From Eimeria necatrix (taxonomy: Eukaryota > Apicomplexa > Conoidasida > Eucoccidiorida > Eimeriidae): a DNA stretch of 10,173 nucleotides. The position numbers were made by a program, and so were the translations under genes. Numbering within the stretch: the first letter of the stretch is position 1; each line of letters begins with the position of its first letter. The notes below the pieces were generated by a model, which was not told the DNA's origin, did not search any database, and saw only the letters and a list, made by a program, of their open reading frames with translations. Shown in pieces: positions 1-8,496 of the stretch. Where the stretch lies: contig NW_013651997.1 in assembly GCF_000499385.1 (NCBI RefSeq), forward strand, positions 1-10,173, given 5' to 3'.

Positions 1-527
1 GTTCCTTTCAAATTCATGTCAGCCTGCCCAGTACTCGACAAGCATGCAGACAAAGCACAAGTACAACGAAGACGTTATCTCCAGCGCAACCCCAGGTCGC
101 TCAGTGCTGCTACTAACTTCCTGATCCAATGTCGATGCCGTCCACTCGTCACTCTACCGTGTCCACGAATCTGGGTGAAGCCAACAGTGAACAACTAAAG
201 CCTCATCCCCTTTATTCTGGGCAAGCTTCCATACAGTCCAGCCTGCAGATATGTCAGAGGATCCGCAGCCAACTTGGTGTCAAGATGAAATCGTGTTCAA
301 GCTTATGAAATCGGGAGTTGCTTGATACCATGATTACAATGTATCTGTGTGGCTGTTTCTCCTGCCGTTTCAAAAAGCACTGCGTCATGCAACGACACGC
401 ATTTTACAAAGTACCATGGTCCTGATTTGATGTGAAGACATGCAAAATAAAAAACCTCACGAGTGCGCCTACTAGGGACAAAACTGCTCGGCAATGTGGT
501 AGCATCCCCTTTCTCACCACAATGCAG

Positions 528-758
528 CTTCGAACACAAATCATGGGAATCTTCCACCACATCATGCGCAGTGATTTCACTAGTTTGAGCTGGAGCGACA
601 ACAAAGCTGCGGAGAATCACTGGAGTTACTATTCCTCCCACTTTGTCTTGGCGGCCGATAACCCTAGAGTGCCCAAGGCGTCACAAGGACTCCAAAATGC
701 CAGCCGCCAACTAATCTATTTCCAGCTAGCCTTCGTTTGCCAAGCTTACAAGCACTGG
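528..758 (+). CDS. Candidate internal exon, unknown protein
   Basis: A pyrimidine-containing acceptor (cctttctcaccacaatgcag) precedes a frame of exactly 77 codons, which is phase 0 at both ends and closes at a strong donor, CACTGG|GTGAGT, at 759. The product includes LRTQIMGIFHHIMRSDF, AENHWSYYSSHFVLAAD and LIYFQLAFVCQAYKHW; I recognise no family. The other two frames on this strand contain stops. No partner exon could be linked to it on either side, and open frames of this size are common by chance in this DNA, so the call rests only on the paired splice signals. A frame on the opposite strand (641-303) is also open across part of it. Confidence 0.22.
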
Positions 759-1759
759 GTGAGTCTAGGAGGGTCCCTGGTAAGCAGGCAGTGTCATTAA
801 ATCCCTCGCGTTCGTTTATGTGAGGGTGCATATTGCGTTTCGCGAAGTTGCGCATTGCCAGGAGCTTTGGCTGCATGGTGTGTATCCGGAACACACTCTC
901 TGTATCGTTACATTCGTCAAAATGCCTCAGCTGTCCGCCCTTCACCTGAGAGTTCACACTGCTCGCCAGTCGGATACAAGTTAAGCGGTGTGTAAACGTT
1001 GCGCTGCTTCCCGCATAAGCATGAACCGACGCATTCGAAATCGATCATAATTACGAGAGAAAATGAACCTTCTGAAGAGCTGCAGCATCGGAACGGCCGT
1101 GAACGGGAATGATGATGGGGAGAAAATACATACAAACAAGTTGCCCGCAGTGTGAACTGCATCTAGTAAGCGCTTGCTACTTTCTGGAAAGAGCCACCAG
1201 AAACTCTGCAGCTGTGTTCGAAATGTTGCACTTTTGATAATATATACAGCACCGTTTCTTGCTGCTCGCATGTTCTGCAGCGGAACTCTTAATGAAGATA
1301 CAACGCACCGTCTGGCCAGATGACGGCCGGATCATTCATCTCGCTCGTTAAGCTTGGGGAAAGAGTAACTGTGGCGTGAATGTGTCGACCAACTTCCCAT
1401 TCTGAAAAGCCATTGGCCCGTTTATGCACTGACAGAAGCCCCGAATGGCTTTGGTGCTGTCTACTAATTACTCCGAGCTTCCAAGAAATGGAAAGCAATG
1501 ACGACGGATCACTTTCGCCACACTTTTGGTTCTCCCAGCAAAGGAACGACGCTACTTCCCCATGAGCCTTCCGTCACTTTTGAGTGGCCTGTTATCGTTG
1601 CCACGAGCTTCGAAGTGTGCATGCGATGCCAAGAAACCTGCAGTTCGATTGCAAAGGCACCTTCTCCCCTTGACAGGCGTTGGCGCATAACGTCAGTATT
1701 TCCAGCATAATGTTGTTTATGGTCCCGCGTCGTCCCAAAATGCATCACAAGAAACCAAA

Positions 1760-2137
1760 ATGTTTTTCAGTTGCCTAATTATGTTACTTAAAAGCCTGTC
1801 TCGCTGTGTTACATGCGCCGATGAACCCCGAAGCTCCCGGGAAAGGTGTATGTTTGCGCAGAGCCTCCTCGACAGTCACAGCCGAGGCTATCAGGCCTTG
1901 CGTTTACGATTCAGAGCCTACGCTTTCTTTAGCACGAATGTTATTGACTGGTGCAAACTGTCCTACGCTGTGAGCCCGTTAAGCAGCACCTGGCGCTCTG
2001 CTGCGGTTTCTGGTCGGAGGAGCTACTGTAACATTTCGGCGAATAGAAAATTTTACAGGGAAGCTGGCGTTTGCACTCAAAGCTTCACTCTTGTGACACA
2101 TCAGCAGTGTGCTGATACCAACGTCCTCCGTTGTTAG
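1760..2137 (+). CDS. Cysteine-rich 125-codon ORF, hypothetical
   Basis: This is the longest ATG-initiated frame in the complex part. It runs from ATG 1760 to TAG at 2135-2137. The start, MFFSCLIMLLKSLS, is short and hydrophobic and could be a weak signal peptide. Nine cysteines are spread over 125 residues, which would suit a small secreted disulfide-bonded protein, but I see no match to the coccidian SAG pattern or any other family. A GTGAGC donor after TAC-GCT (1970) and an acceptor-like tttttcag at 1763-1770 mean it could also be a spliced exon. About seven frames of over 100 codons are expected by chance here and about that many are seen, so this may be noise. Confidence 0.2.
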   Translation: MFFSCLIMLLKSLSRCVTCADEPRSSRERCMFAQSLLDSHSRGYQALRLRFRAYAFFSTNVIDWCKLSYAVSPLSSTWRSAAVSGRRSYCNISANRKFYREAGVCTQSFTLVTHQQCADTNVLRC

Positions 2138-2439
2138 AGCATAGTAGACCCGTGCAAGGAACAAGCAAGGCCACAACCAACAACAAACCATCTTTTTCCA
2201 CAAACCATTGATCTCCTTGCCTTACGAAATTCTTGTCCACTCGCTTTCTCCCTGTGTCTATCCCTTTTGCACCCTACAGGCTCGTCTACTATGACGCCGG
2301 AAGTGGGTTTCGTGGCGCCTAACGCTAACAATAATGCTGCTCCGTTGGGGACTAACAATGGCGCACTTTCTGAATAATTCTATCACGTCTAATATCTGCA
2401 CTTCATTAATCACCGTTAGCCAACCGCCAAAAGGACACA

Positions 2440-3337
2440 CTCTGACAGACGAACTTCCAGCGCGCTCACCGCAAAAGATATATGCTGCGCTTTTTCAGTC
2501 AAATCAGTGAGAGCGCATGCTACAGCTTTTGGTTCGCAATATAAACACTTCCCTGCGTGCATAGCATGGCGCTCGCTCACGTGTTAAGTTATATAGAAGA
2601 TAGTAGTCCTACCGACGCCAACACTCAAGTGTTGCTCGTGCTAGCGAGGTACAGGACGTTAAACCAAATTTTGTACCTATTAATCTTGCTACTCCAATCT
2701 ATGCGCTTTTGACAAGCATTCAGAAGGCCTTCACAGCTGCTTATGAGAAGCCAGCTTGCCAGTGGCTCGTGTAGTAGTGCGGAAACCGCGCAAATGTCAT
2801 TTCAGCAACAAGCGAAAATTGTAGGCAAAAAACGGACAGCAAGAACTGGCAACTCTAAGCTCACGGGAAACTGCATCGCCTGCTCAAACTGGCAGCTTGC
2901 TTGCCGAACTGTTGTCTAGTACTGCAGCAACAGGTTATAGCACGCCAGCTCCTGAAGTGCCTACTGCCAAAGCAAAATGTCACAAATGCAAACAGTTAGA
3001 ACAGTCAAGGTCCACATCATTTAGTACATTACGTGCTCGTCCTATCGCTTTTTAGTCATGGTTCTCCCCACTCCGGCAGCGTCGACTGTACGGCACTTCA
3101 CATATGACTACAGATATTAAACGTAGGCGCCCAGATGCCATCGCATGGCACCTGGCAACTGAAATAGTACGTCCAAACAGTGCGGTTTATCATCACATGG
3201 CCGACAGACTTTAGGCCAAGTGCAATTCATGGAAAGTTCAATTAATGACGACTTAGCAAACAGATTGATAGAGAACTAGCGGGTGACAAATGTCAGTGTA
3301 AGCGCTTGGTCCATATGCATTTAAGACAGCCACTAGG
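2440..3337. other. No gene seen
   Basis: About 900 bp of complex, slightly AT-richer DNA with frequent stops in all six frames, no frame of 60 codons or more, no convincing paired splice sites and no RNA gene signature. It could be intergenic or intronic. A small hairpin (TGCCAT-cgc-ATGGCA near 3135-3149) is the only structure noticed. Confidence 0.5.
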
Positions 3338-3944
3338 TTAGTGGGGGGAAAAAAGTCTAAGCAACATACAGAATGTCTGAAAATGGCAACTCTGGTGCAA
3401 AGAACGCACACGCCGTTCGCCACACAGCGTGAGCCTTGACCGCTTTTTTCCTTTGCCCGATTTTAGTGGAACGATGGTACCAACAACTCTAAAAAAGAGA
3501 ATCACCAGAAGGCTCTTTCCCAAATTGTTCAGCATTTTTGCAGCGCCAGCATTGCAATAGAAAAACTTGCGGGCCGCTCGTTCCACGGTCGTGGTGCGCT
3601 TACTTGGGGTGATCACTGAATTTTGGATCAACACTACGGCATTACGGCATTTCCACACAGCGTATACTGCTCTTACGGTTGACAACGCAACAATACGTGG
3701 ACTGAGTTCGTTGTGTGGACGAACCGTGTGAATTTGTTGGAAATCGCAGTCTTGCTTATCCTATGTCTCATTGAAGCAAGGCACCAGCATATTCCGGGTC
3801 ATTCTATACCTCTGGTTTCTAAGAAGCTGGCCACTTTTGTGCCTGCACTGCTTCAAAACATACCTTGTCCAGGCAACCAGATTAAATCCTTACCCGGTCT
3901 TTCCACATTTCTCTTGAGTGATCATTGAAAGGCCGAAGACTTAC

Positions 3945-4274
3945 AGGGCATCTATTGGCGCCTCCTTCTGCAAGCCTCCGCCGGACCGGTTTGTTGCTGT
4001 TGAAGGCTTTGTAACGTTTAACAGCTTCAAAGCACTGGAGGATGAAGAACACCGTCGCAAACGCAGCAACGACTGCGGAGATAGCCGCAAAGGCTCTTGA
4101 GGAGATCCTGGTTTTCTCCCCCAATGCAGAGCCCCCTTTATGGCTTACGGATGCCTCATCATGCATTTGAATGACCTCAGACACTGTAAGAGCTTCAGCT
4201 AGTGGCAGGGCGCGGCTCGCTACTGCTGCTGCAGGCGCCAACCATACGGAGAAAAAGAGATTGACGACACACAT
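3945..4274 (-). CDS. Membrane protein, first coding exon, RRRLAEGG after TM (partial)
   Basis: I do not recognise the gene. From ATG at 4274-4272 the frame gives 110 codons ending exactly at a consensus donor, CCT|GTAAGT (3944-3939), phase 0. Residues 1-20 (start MCVVNLFFSVWLAPAAAVAS) form a signal-peptide-like hydrophobic stretch, although without basic residues at the front. Residues about 61-82 (AFAAISAVVAAFATVFFILQ...) are a clear transmembrane segment, followed by basic KRYKAFNSNKPVRRRLAEGG at 86-105. R99-x-L101-x-E103 matches an RxLxE pattern. The frame continues past the donor for 20 more codons to a stop, which I regard as intron. Later exons, lying at lower coordinates, were not found. 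The alternative 5' end is listed separately. A secretory or exported coccidian membrane protein is an inference. Confidence 0.45.
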
Positions 4275-4362
4275 GTTAATAATAAAAAAAAAGCAACAGG
4301 ATTTAAAAACAATGTGGAGACGCAAGTGCTACGAAAGCCACCGTTGAGACGCCGTTACTCAC
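4229..4362 (-). other. Alternative reading: 134-nt intron upstream of the TM exon
   Basis: On the - strand a strong donor CCC|GTGAGT lies at 4362-4357. A TATTAAC branch-point-like sequence (4281-4275) is followed by a T-rich stretch and an acceptor CTGCAG ending at 4229. If this is an intron, the ATG at 4274 is not a start and the signal-peptide-like residues 1-16 are not translated. The upstream frame ending LWADGQPELWLTA plus one base (open back to a TAA near 4468, no ATG) would join in phase to the TM exon. Splice quality here is as good as for the ATG model, so the two are about equally likely. Confidence 0.35.
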
Positions 4363-4469
4363 GGGCAGTCAACCAGAGTTCGGGCTGACCGTCGGCCCAG
4401 AGGATCAGTGGGCTGCAGGCCAGTCTAGGTACACCTAGCACTTTTCGAGTCAATCGGCATTGTTTGATT

Positions 4470-5499
4470 TATGCATTTTGTTTGTTGAGCCTCGAGGGTA
4501 TTCATTTTCGGATGTAACAGTGTTAATTCCGCCCTCTAAAACCCCACACCGTGGACAGCGTTAGCCGTCGTGCCGCATAGTCACCAGTAGCAGCATTTAT
4601 GGATACGACTCTAATTATGTAGCGCAGTCTTATATTCCCCATCGAAATTTGTACACAGATGCGTTAATATTAATTTTGTGGACCACAGGTCGTAAAGGTG
4701 GCGTGCTGGCCTTGCAACTGTTTGGGCACGTTCCGGCGCAACCAGGCTGGTCGAAAATGCCCCAATGAATTCTGAGTAGTGCCAGTTCGAAGCCCGTCTT
4801 TGTGGCATACGCATGCAAATGTCAATAGTGCAATTCACGCTGAAATTCCCCTAGAGCCTGTCTAGGAGAAGTTAAGCTCAAAAAGACAGCTGGCGACACT
4901 GCTCGTCTCTATAATGGAGTGTGAAGGCTGCTTGAAAAGTCCATTTCTAGGATACCTAGTGACGTGTATGCCATTAATGTGCAGTGGTAGGTAGGAATTA
5001 CAAAGGTATGAGGGTTCCTAGATCATTTGTGCAATACTGGAAGGCGTGAGTTTGGGGCTGGCATATGGCAGTGGATCTGTCTGTCCAGCTGGGCGTAGCT
5101 CACGGCACTGAAGAGGCGGAAACTCCCTTCAGCCAAGCTTTAAATTTAACGATTTCGGCTTTCACTTGGCATGCAAGCTAAAGACTCTCCAAAAGTGAGT
5201 TGGTGTCTGCGTAACTGGCTAACCAGCACACGGTCCGCAATTGTACTCTATGGCAGAAACTTTGGTGAGGACGTCTTTAATACTTTCGGCCCACAAGTTA
5301 AGATTTTAGCAGTTTTTTTTTCATGAACTTGAACATGTCTAGCGTGATGTTAGCAATGGATTTATCGTAAAGAGCTGCAGCGTACCTCGATCCTGCAGCA
5401 AGCGAAATCCTCGAGGCAGTGCTTGCGCTTGCGAGACTGATTATTTCTTGCACGTTCAGCATTCACTAGAGTTGTTTCTATATGCTCATCCTTATTTTA
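4470..5499. other. Divergent intergenic region between the - strand TM exon and the B9-like gene
   Basis: No exon is supported. The two gene models point away from each other, so promoters for both would lie here, but I see no recognisable promoter element. Two isolated donor-like sites with short ATG frames in front (ATG 4914 with GTAGGT near 4986, and ATG 5171 reading MQAKDSPK before GTGAGT at 5195) could be untranslated or alternative first exons. The 5171 one is out of phase with the exon at 5924. Confidence 0.35.
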
Positions 5500-5551
5500 A
5501 TGAATATTTATGGCACCATGATACCACTTAAGGGCGTGTTCGGCTTCTCGA
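5500..5551 (+). CDS. Putative first exon of the B9-like gene
   Basis: ATG at 5500 opens a frame reading MNIYGTMIPLKGVFGFS that ends in one extra base before a strong donor, A|GTAAGG, at 5552. The leftover base joins exactly in phase to the acceptor at 5922-5923, giving an intron of 372 nt. A second in-frame ATG at 5518 could be the start instead. A competing first exon begins at ATG 4914 (start MECEGCLKSPFLGYL), with a possible phase-matched donor GTAGGT near 4986, but that intron would exceed 900 nt and the donor is poorer. B9 proteins normally have only a short stretch before the domain, which suits the 5500 choice. Confidence 0.4.
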
Positions 5552-8312
5552 GTAAGGCGCCTTCAACTGACACGTTACAGACCTGCTCCGTGCTCGTTAC
5601 AGACCTGCTCCGTGCTCCTGCTTGTATGCACCTCTGAAGAAACACTAACGCAATAACACGTAAAACCGTCTGAAATACTCTTTGTTTGCCTAAGTAGCAC
5701 TTCAGGCGCTTGTAGGTGGTAGCAGGTCCGGAATGCACTGCCCTAACAGCATGTTCTACAGGATCAAAGCACTGTTAAGCGTGCAGGCTCGTGTGAATAT
5801 CTTCTCATGAGAGCTGATGAACCATAAAGAAGATTCGCAAGAGTTGCGGAACAAATTTAAAAGGACCTGAAACTTGCCTCTAAAGTAAATAGGGCCTACA
5901 ACCGTATTGCTTTCGCCTTGCAGGAGTGTTGGTGGCGGTAACAGCAGGAATCATCCATTGTGAGATTCCCTCGGGGCTCCAAATGGGTCTGTACTGTGAG
6001 CTGACCCTGGCAAGAACTTGGCGTAGATTTAGTGGGTCTTGGGGGGCTGCTATCGCAGAAAATACGGAACTTACAGTTCAGCAAATACATGAATTCCCAA
6101 ATAAGCGCTTTCCGCGTTTTTCCGTATGTTTCACTTACGCTTAGGTGGTCCGTAATATGTGTTGGGCGACGCTTTTGACATAGAACTTCAAAAAAACAAG
6201 TCTACCATGAATTTAAAGACGAAACGTGAGTTTCGCGCCGCAAATCGGAATGAAATCATAAAGCCTTGAAACATTTCTGCTCGACTGGCTCGAAAAACGT
6301 GCAGCAGTTCCTGGAAAGAAAAGTTTCAACCAGTGGAGCACGACTTGTCTTGTGTTGTTCAGAGATTCGTTAACTGCATCACAGCAGAAAGTGGCTCGCA
6401 GGACCCTCTTTGTCACCGGATATCCCATTCACTCTCCCTTAAAGTGGCTCCCACAACACATCTGGCTTCGCACCAGCACAGCCACTACAGCAGAGATCGA
6501 TTAGTCGACTGCGCCTCCACAGCGGCGCCCTGAGGAGCTTCATTCCGTTTTCTGTTTACTTCACTGATGTAGATGATTGCTTTTTCCCAAACTTGCCCTT
6601 TGCTTCGAATGCTCTTCTGCTAGTCTTTCACGCACGTTAGGCAGCTTCTGCAGCTGCTCTACCTAGTGCCGTCTTGTCTCACTGTGCCTCGCACTGCCCC
6701 AATTCGGCATTTTGCCTTACAGGCGTAGGCAGCTTCCCCCAAATGATGTGCAGCGTACTTTGTGAACATGCCCTCATTTGCCCATGATACACCCCACGTT
6801 ATCCCCTCTCTTAGCTACATTTAATTCTGGCGAGCGGCCGAAAGCATAAAACAACACCGCCCCATCGTCCGTCCTTTTGTGAAGCCTCTTTGCAGTTCCC
6901 AGTGCCACAGATGACGAACGCCCAGGAATGCCGTCGGTAGAGTACCCTGAGGCCTCACGCTAGCGTGTTTGGCTACAGTGGCACCTGTAGAAATGCCACT
7001 ATATGCTTATTTGTTTCTGCACGTGCTTCTGCATGGGGGGCCGTATCTTGTCGTATCTTCTCCTGAGCTGAACAAGAGGCAAACAAGATCTTGACCAGGG
7101 GACGGCGAAGCCATACGGTAATTGGCCTGGCCTGAGCTTGCCCCCTTTACGAGTGAAGGCCACACACAGACAAAGCAATCCCTGTGAAATTGTTGCCTCG
7201 TGTGCTTTCCTCCAAAAATTAAGTGATGCTCTTAGTTCAAATCGGTGCTCGTGTCCGTTGCTGCTCAGAGCAGCCGTAGTTCAAAAAGAATTGATTGCAG
7301 ATGAAGACGCACGGCAAACAACTCCACACCGCTTTTTCCCAAGGATGGCGTGAGCATCTGCATACTACTAAATGCACTGAGCGTCATTAGTCACTGGTAC
7401 CGACATTCAAGCAGGCAGCCACGAACCTTCTCACACACGGCATCTCTTCCAGTGAGCAACTCTGGCTTATGCGTTTCAGAATATTGTATTATTATTTAGA
7501 TCGAAAGGTGATATAGAACTGTGCACTCGCTTAGGCGCATCTCTAGTTGTCAGCTGCAGCGCAAACTACGCAGGTTTTGTTGGTGGCTCTGGGCAGTCGT
7601 GAGTGGCACAGTTCACGGGGGGCATGCAACTGCATAAAAGCTCTTGTGCAAATGCATCTGCACGAAAAAGAAGCCTCAAATAGTTCATTTGCACCTCAGT
7701 AAGAGGCAGGGCTTTCTGCAGCAAGAATTCGCGGGCGGTTCTTCCTCTGTGCCACTCCTGTTGCTGCATATGCCTCAGAACAGAGCCACTGACACTGGTG
7801 AAAGTAGACAAAAAGAGGTTTATTTCAAAGTCCTAGGCACCCACTTGCCTCAGGCCAGCCAAAGTACTTTCATAGTCAAATGGATAGAAGAAAAGTTTTG
7901 CAGGAAAGCTGCGCATTGTCTAGGCTGCTGCTGTGGGCGGGCAAACCAACACCAGAGTGGGGCCTCACCAAGGCAGAAGTTTGATTAAAGAATGCTTTCA
8001 TTTGAAACAAAAAGCCTAAAAGCTAGAAGCCTAAATGCTCTTTCCTCGCTGCCAGTGCAGGAAGCCGTCGGATCTGGGAGTGTTCAGGAAAGTCATCAAC
8101 TGCAGCGCGGGCCTGACTGCGCCTTTAGCGGGCCAGCACTAGTCTTTAGTTACCTTCATATCTTAAAGAAGTATTATATAAATCTGTACCCGCAGGGTTT
8201 GTACGTGGGGCCCCACACCAACGGGGTACCATCAATGACACAAGGCTCTGGGGCCCCTAGCGGAGCTGGGGGTCAGCAGCAGCCGCCACAGCAGCAGCAG
8301 CAGCAGTTTTAG
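5500..8312 (+). CDS. Six-exon gene model, B9-domain protein (B9D1-like)
   Basis: Proposed exons are 5500-5551, 5924-6123, 7099-7183 (end uncertain), 7560-7698 (start uncertain), 7831-7978 and 8061-8312, giving 292 codons including the stop, in frame throughout. B9D1 proteins sit in the MKS/transition-zone complex at the base of cilia and flagella; human B9D1 is about 200 residues, so this version would be longer, with insertions and a Q-rich tail. Sequence landmarks in family order are: G-I-I near the start of the domain, LYC, W, SG, FP, KPYG-N-WP, QVLLVALG, L-W-A-G-K-P-T-P-E-W, LVFSYLHIL and VGP. Junction phases agree at every join: 1, 0, 1, 2, 0. The resemblance was found by eye from memory of the family, so the family call is an inference. 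In Eimeria a transition-zone protein would be expected mainly in flagellated microgametes. Another small beta-rich protein cannot be excluded. Confidence 0.5.
5574..5617 (+). repeat. Perfect 22-bp tandem duplication
   Basis: The unit starting gttacagacctg and ending cgtgctc occurs twice head to tail (5574-5595 and 5596-5617) without mismatch. It lies in the proposed intron 1 of the B9-like gene, 22 nt after the donor. The lack of divergence suggests a recent duplication. Confidence 0.9.
5924..6123 (+). CDS. B9-like exon 2, N-terminal half of the domain
   Basis: The exon follows a pyrimidine-rich acceptor (tttcgccttgcag) and ends at a GTATGT donor at 6124. It encodes two bases of a split codon plus 66 codons. 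Visible landmarks in order are a hydrophobic strand VLVAVTAGII, then MGLYCELTL, then TWRRFSG, then HEFPNKRFPRFS. In B9D1/B9D2 proteins the same order occurs: a G-x-[IV] strand, L-[YF]-C-[KE], a W followed by S-G or A-G, then an F-P strand. The frame stays open to a TAG at 6142-6144, but those extra codons (VCFTYA) are not needed if the donor is used. This is the exon on which the family call chiefly rests. Confidence 0.55.
7099..7183 (+). CDS. B9-like exon 3 (3' boundary uncertain)
   Basis: An acceptor (cttgaccag) at 7097-7098 opens a phase-0 frame beginning GTAKPYGNWPGLSLPP. Joined to the end of exon 2 this gives FP...KPYG-N-WP-x-L-x-L, close to the FP...NPYG-WP-x-I-x-L of B9D1. The 3' end is not settled. 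A GTGAAA donor after 7183 keeps phase with the next exon. A GTGAAG after 7152 would fit if exon 4 instead began at 7547. A GTAATT at 7118 would leave a 19-nt exon. The frame itself remains open to a TGA at 7351, and the residues after about 7150 no longer resemble B9. The intron before it (6124-7098) is long, 975 nt. Confidence 0.4.
7560..7698 (+). CDS. B9-like exon 4, central strand
   Basis: The frame reads QTTQVLLVALGSREW, then HSSRGACNCIKALV, and closes at a good donor, CTCA|GTAAGA, at 7699. Acceptor choices are ctgcag (exon from 7560), ttgtcag (exon from 7554), both needing one carried base, or ctctag (exon from 7547, phase 0). In B9D1 the corresponding segment is a hydrophobic strand ending in V-x-G followed by a short loop and R-G-Y-G; here the RG is kept but the Y-G is A-C, so the usual GYG is missing. 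That divergence lowers confidence. The exon leaves two bases (CA) to carry into exon 5. Confidence 0.35.
7831..7978 (+). CDS. B9-like exon 5
   Basis: Starting after the acceptor tttatttcaaag, one base completes the CA carried from exon 4 (His), followed by 49 codons. Landmarks are PRHPLASGQPKYFHSQ, then KVLQESCALSRLLLWAGK, then PTPEWGLTKAE. B9D1 has a comparable order of F-S-P-G-R-H, M-F-V-P-E-S, L-x-x-F-x-x-W-F-x-G-R-R-P-E. The donor used, GAA|GTTTGA at 7979, is weak (T at +3 and +4), but the frame stops at TGA two codons later and no better GT lies near. The intron before it is 132 nt. A different overlapping frame (7644-7988) is open here but shows no family resemblance. Confidence 0.38.
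8061..8312 (+). CDS. B9-like terminal exon with G/Q-rich tail
   Basis: The acceptor lies in a convincing pyrimidine context (ctctttcctcgctgccagtg then cag). The preceding 82-nt intron carries a branch-like cctaaat. The 83 codons read EAVGSGSVQESHQLQRG, then a hydrophobic strand PALVFSYLHILKKYY, then QGLYVGPHTNGVPSM, then a Gly/Ser stretch, Q3-PP-Q6-F and TAG at 8310-8312. The strand plus the G-L-Y-V-G-P turn resembles the last B9D1 strand and its G-Y-x-x-G-P tail. The Q runs are pure CAG, the usual coccidian homopolymer type. This exon spans the change from complex to repeat-rich DNA. An internal acceptor (cccgcag at 8191-8197) in the same frame is possible but not required. Confidence 0.5.
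   Translation, partial: EAVGSGSVQESHQLQRGPDCAFSGPALVFSYLHILKKYYINLYPQGLYVGPHTNGVPSMTQGSGAPSGAGGQQQPPQQQQQQF
8274..8306 (+). repeat. CAG triplet run within coding exon (Q3-PP-Q6)
   Basis: Three CAG codons, CCG-CCA, then six CAG codons immediately precede TTT-TAG of the terminal B9-like exon. It is the first of the triplet tracts that characterise the rest of the window. Confidence 0.85.
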
Positions 8313-8496
8313 CAGCACTGGCAGCCACCAACAGGCTCTGTTCTGCTGCTGCAAAAAAAGGTGCAGCCCACAGCCAAGAAGCACTCAGGGGCCCCCCATC
8401 GCAAGACGGATTTGAAGGGGGCCCCAACTGCCAAATATCCAACCTCTAGACGACCAAGCTAAGTCATCTTTGTGTGCAACTTGGCCGCATTTGAAA
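8313..8496. other. Transition stretch after the B9-like stop codon
   Basis: No gene is supported. The stretch contains short degenerate CAG/CTG patches (around 8312-8350), an A7 run, and isolated ggggcccc-type palindromes. It presumably includes the 3' untranslated region of the preceding gene. A 61-codon - strand frame (8442-8257) is mostly alanine from the triplets and overlaps the supported exon antisense, so it is not called. Confidence 0.5.

Noticed and set aside
2..436. One + strand frame from the window start with five in-frame stops that are all TGA, suggesting read-through or selenocysteine.
   Set aside because: The number of stops is about what chance predicts for 145 codons, no structured element was seen, and no family is recognisable.
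303..1748. A run of consecutive - strand frames (641-303, 957-664, 1162-917, 1271-981, 1498-1289, 1748-1509) that seemed to tile like an exon series.
   Set aside because: They are in different frames without matching splice sites, and the count of long frames equals the random expectation for this composition.
3135..3149. Small hairpin TGCCAT-cgc-ATGGCA.
   Set aside because: A six-pair stem is expected several times by chance in 10 kb.
3338..3685. 115-codon - strand frame with a hydrophobic middle segment, considered as a downstream exon of the TM protein.
   Set aside because: It starts at TTG, no in-phase acceptor links it to the GTAAGT donor at 3944, and its length is within chance expectation.
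4784..4794. AGTTCGAAGCC, similar to a tRNA B box.
   Set aside because: No A box, acceptor stem or anticodon arm can be laid out around it.
6333..6533. + strand frame after the good acceptor gtgttgttcag (exon starting RFVNCITAESGSQ).
   Set aside because: It is phase-compatible with exon 2 but ends at a stop without a donor and shows no B9 resemblance, whereas skipping to 7099 restores the expected KPYG-N-WP segment. It could be an alternative terminal exon, but nothing supports that.
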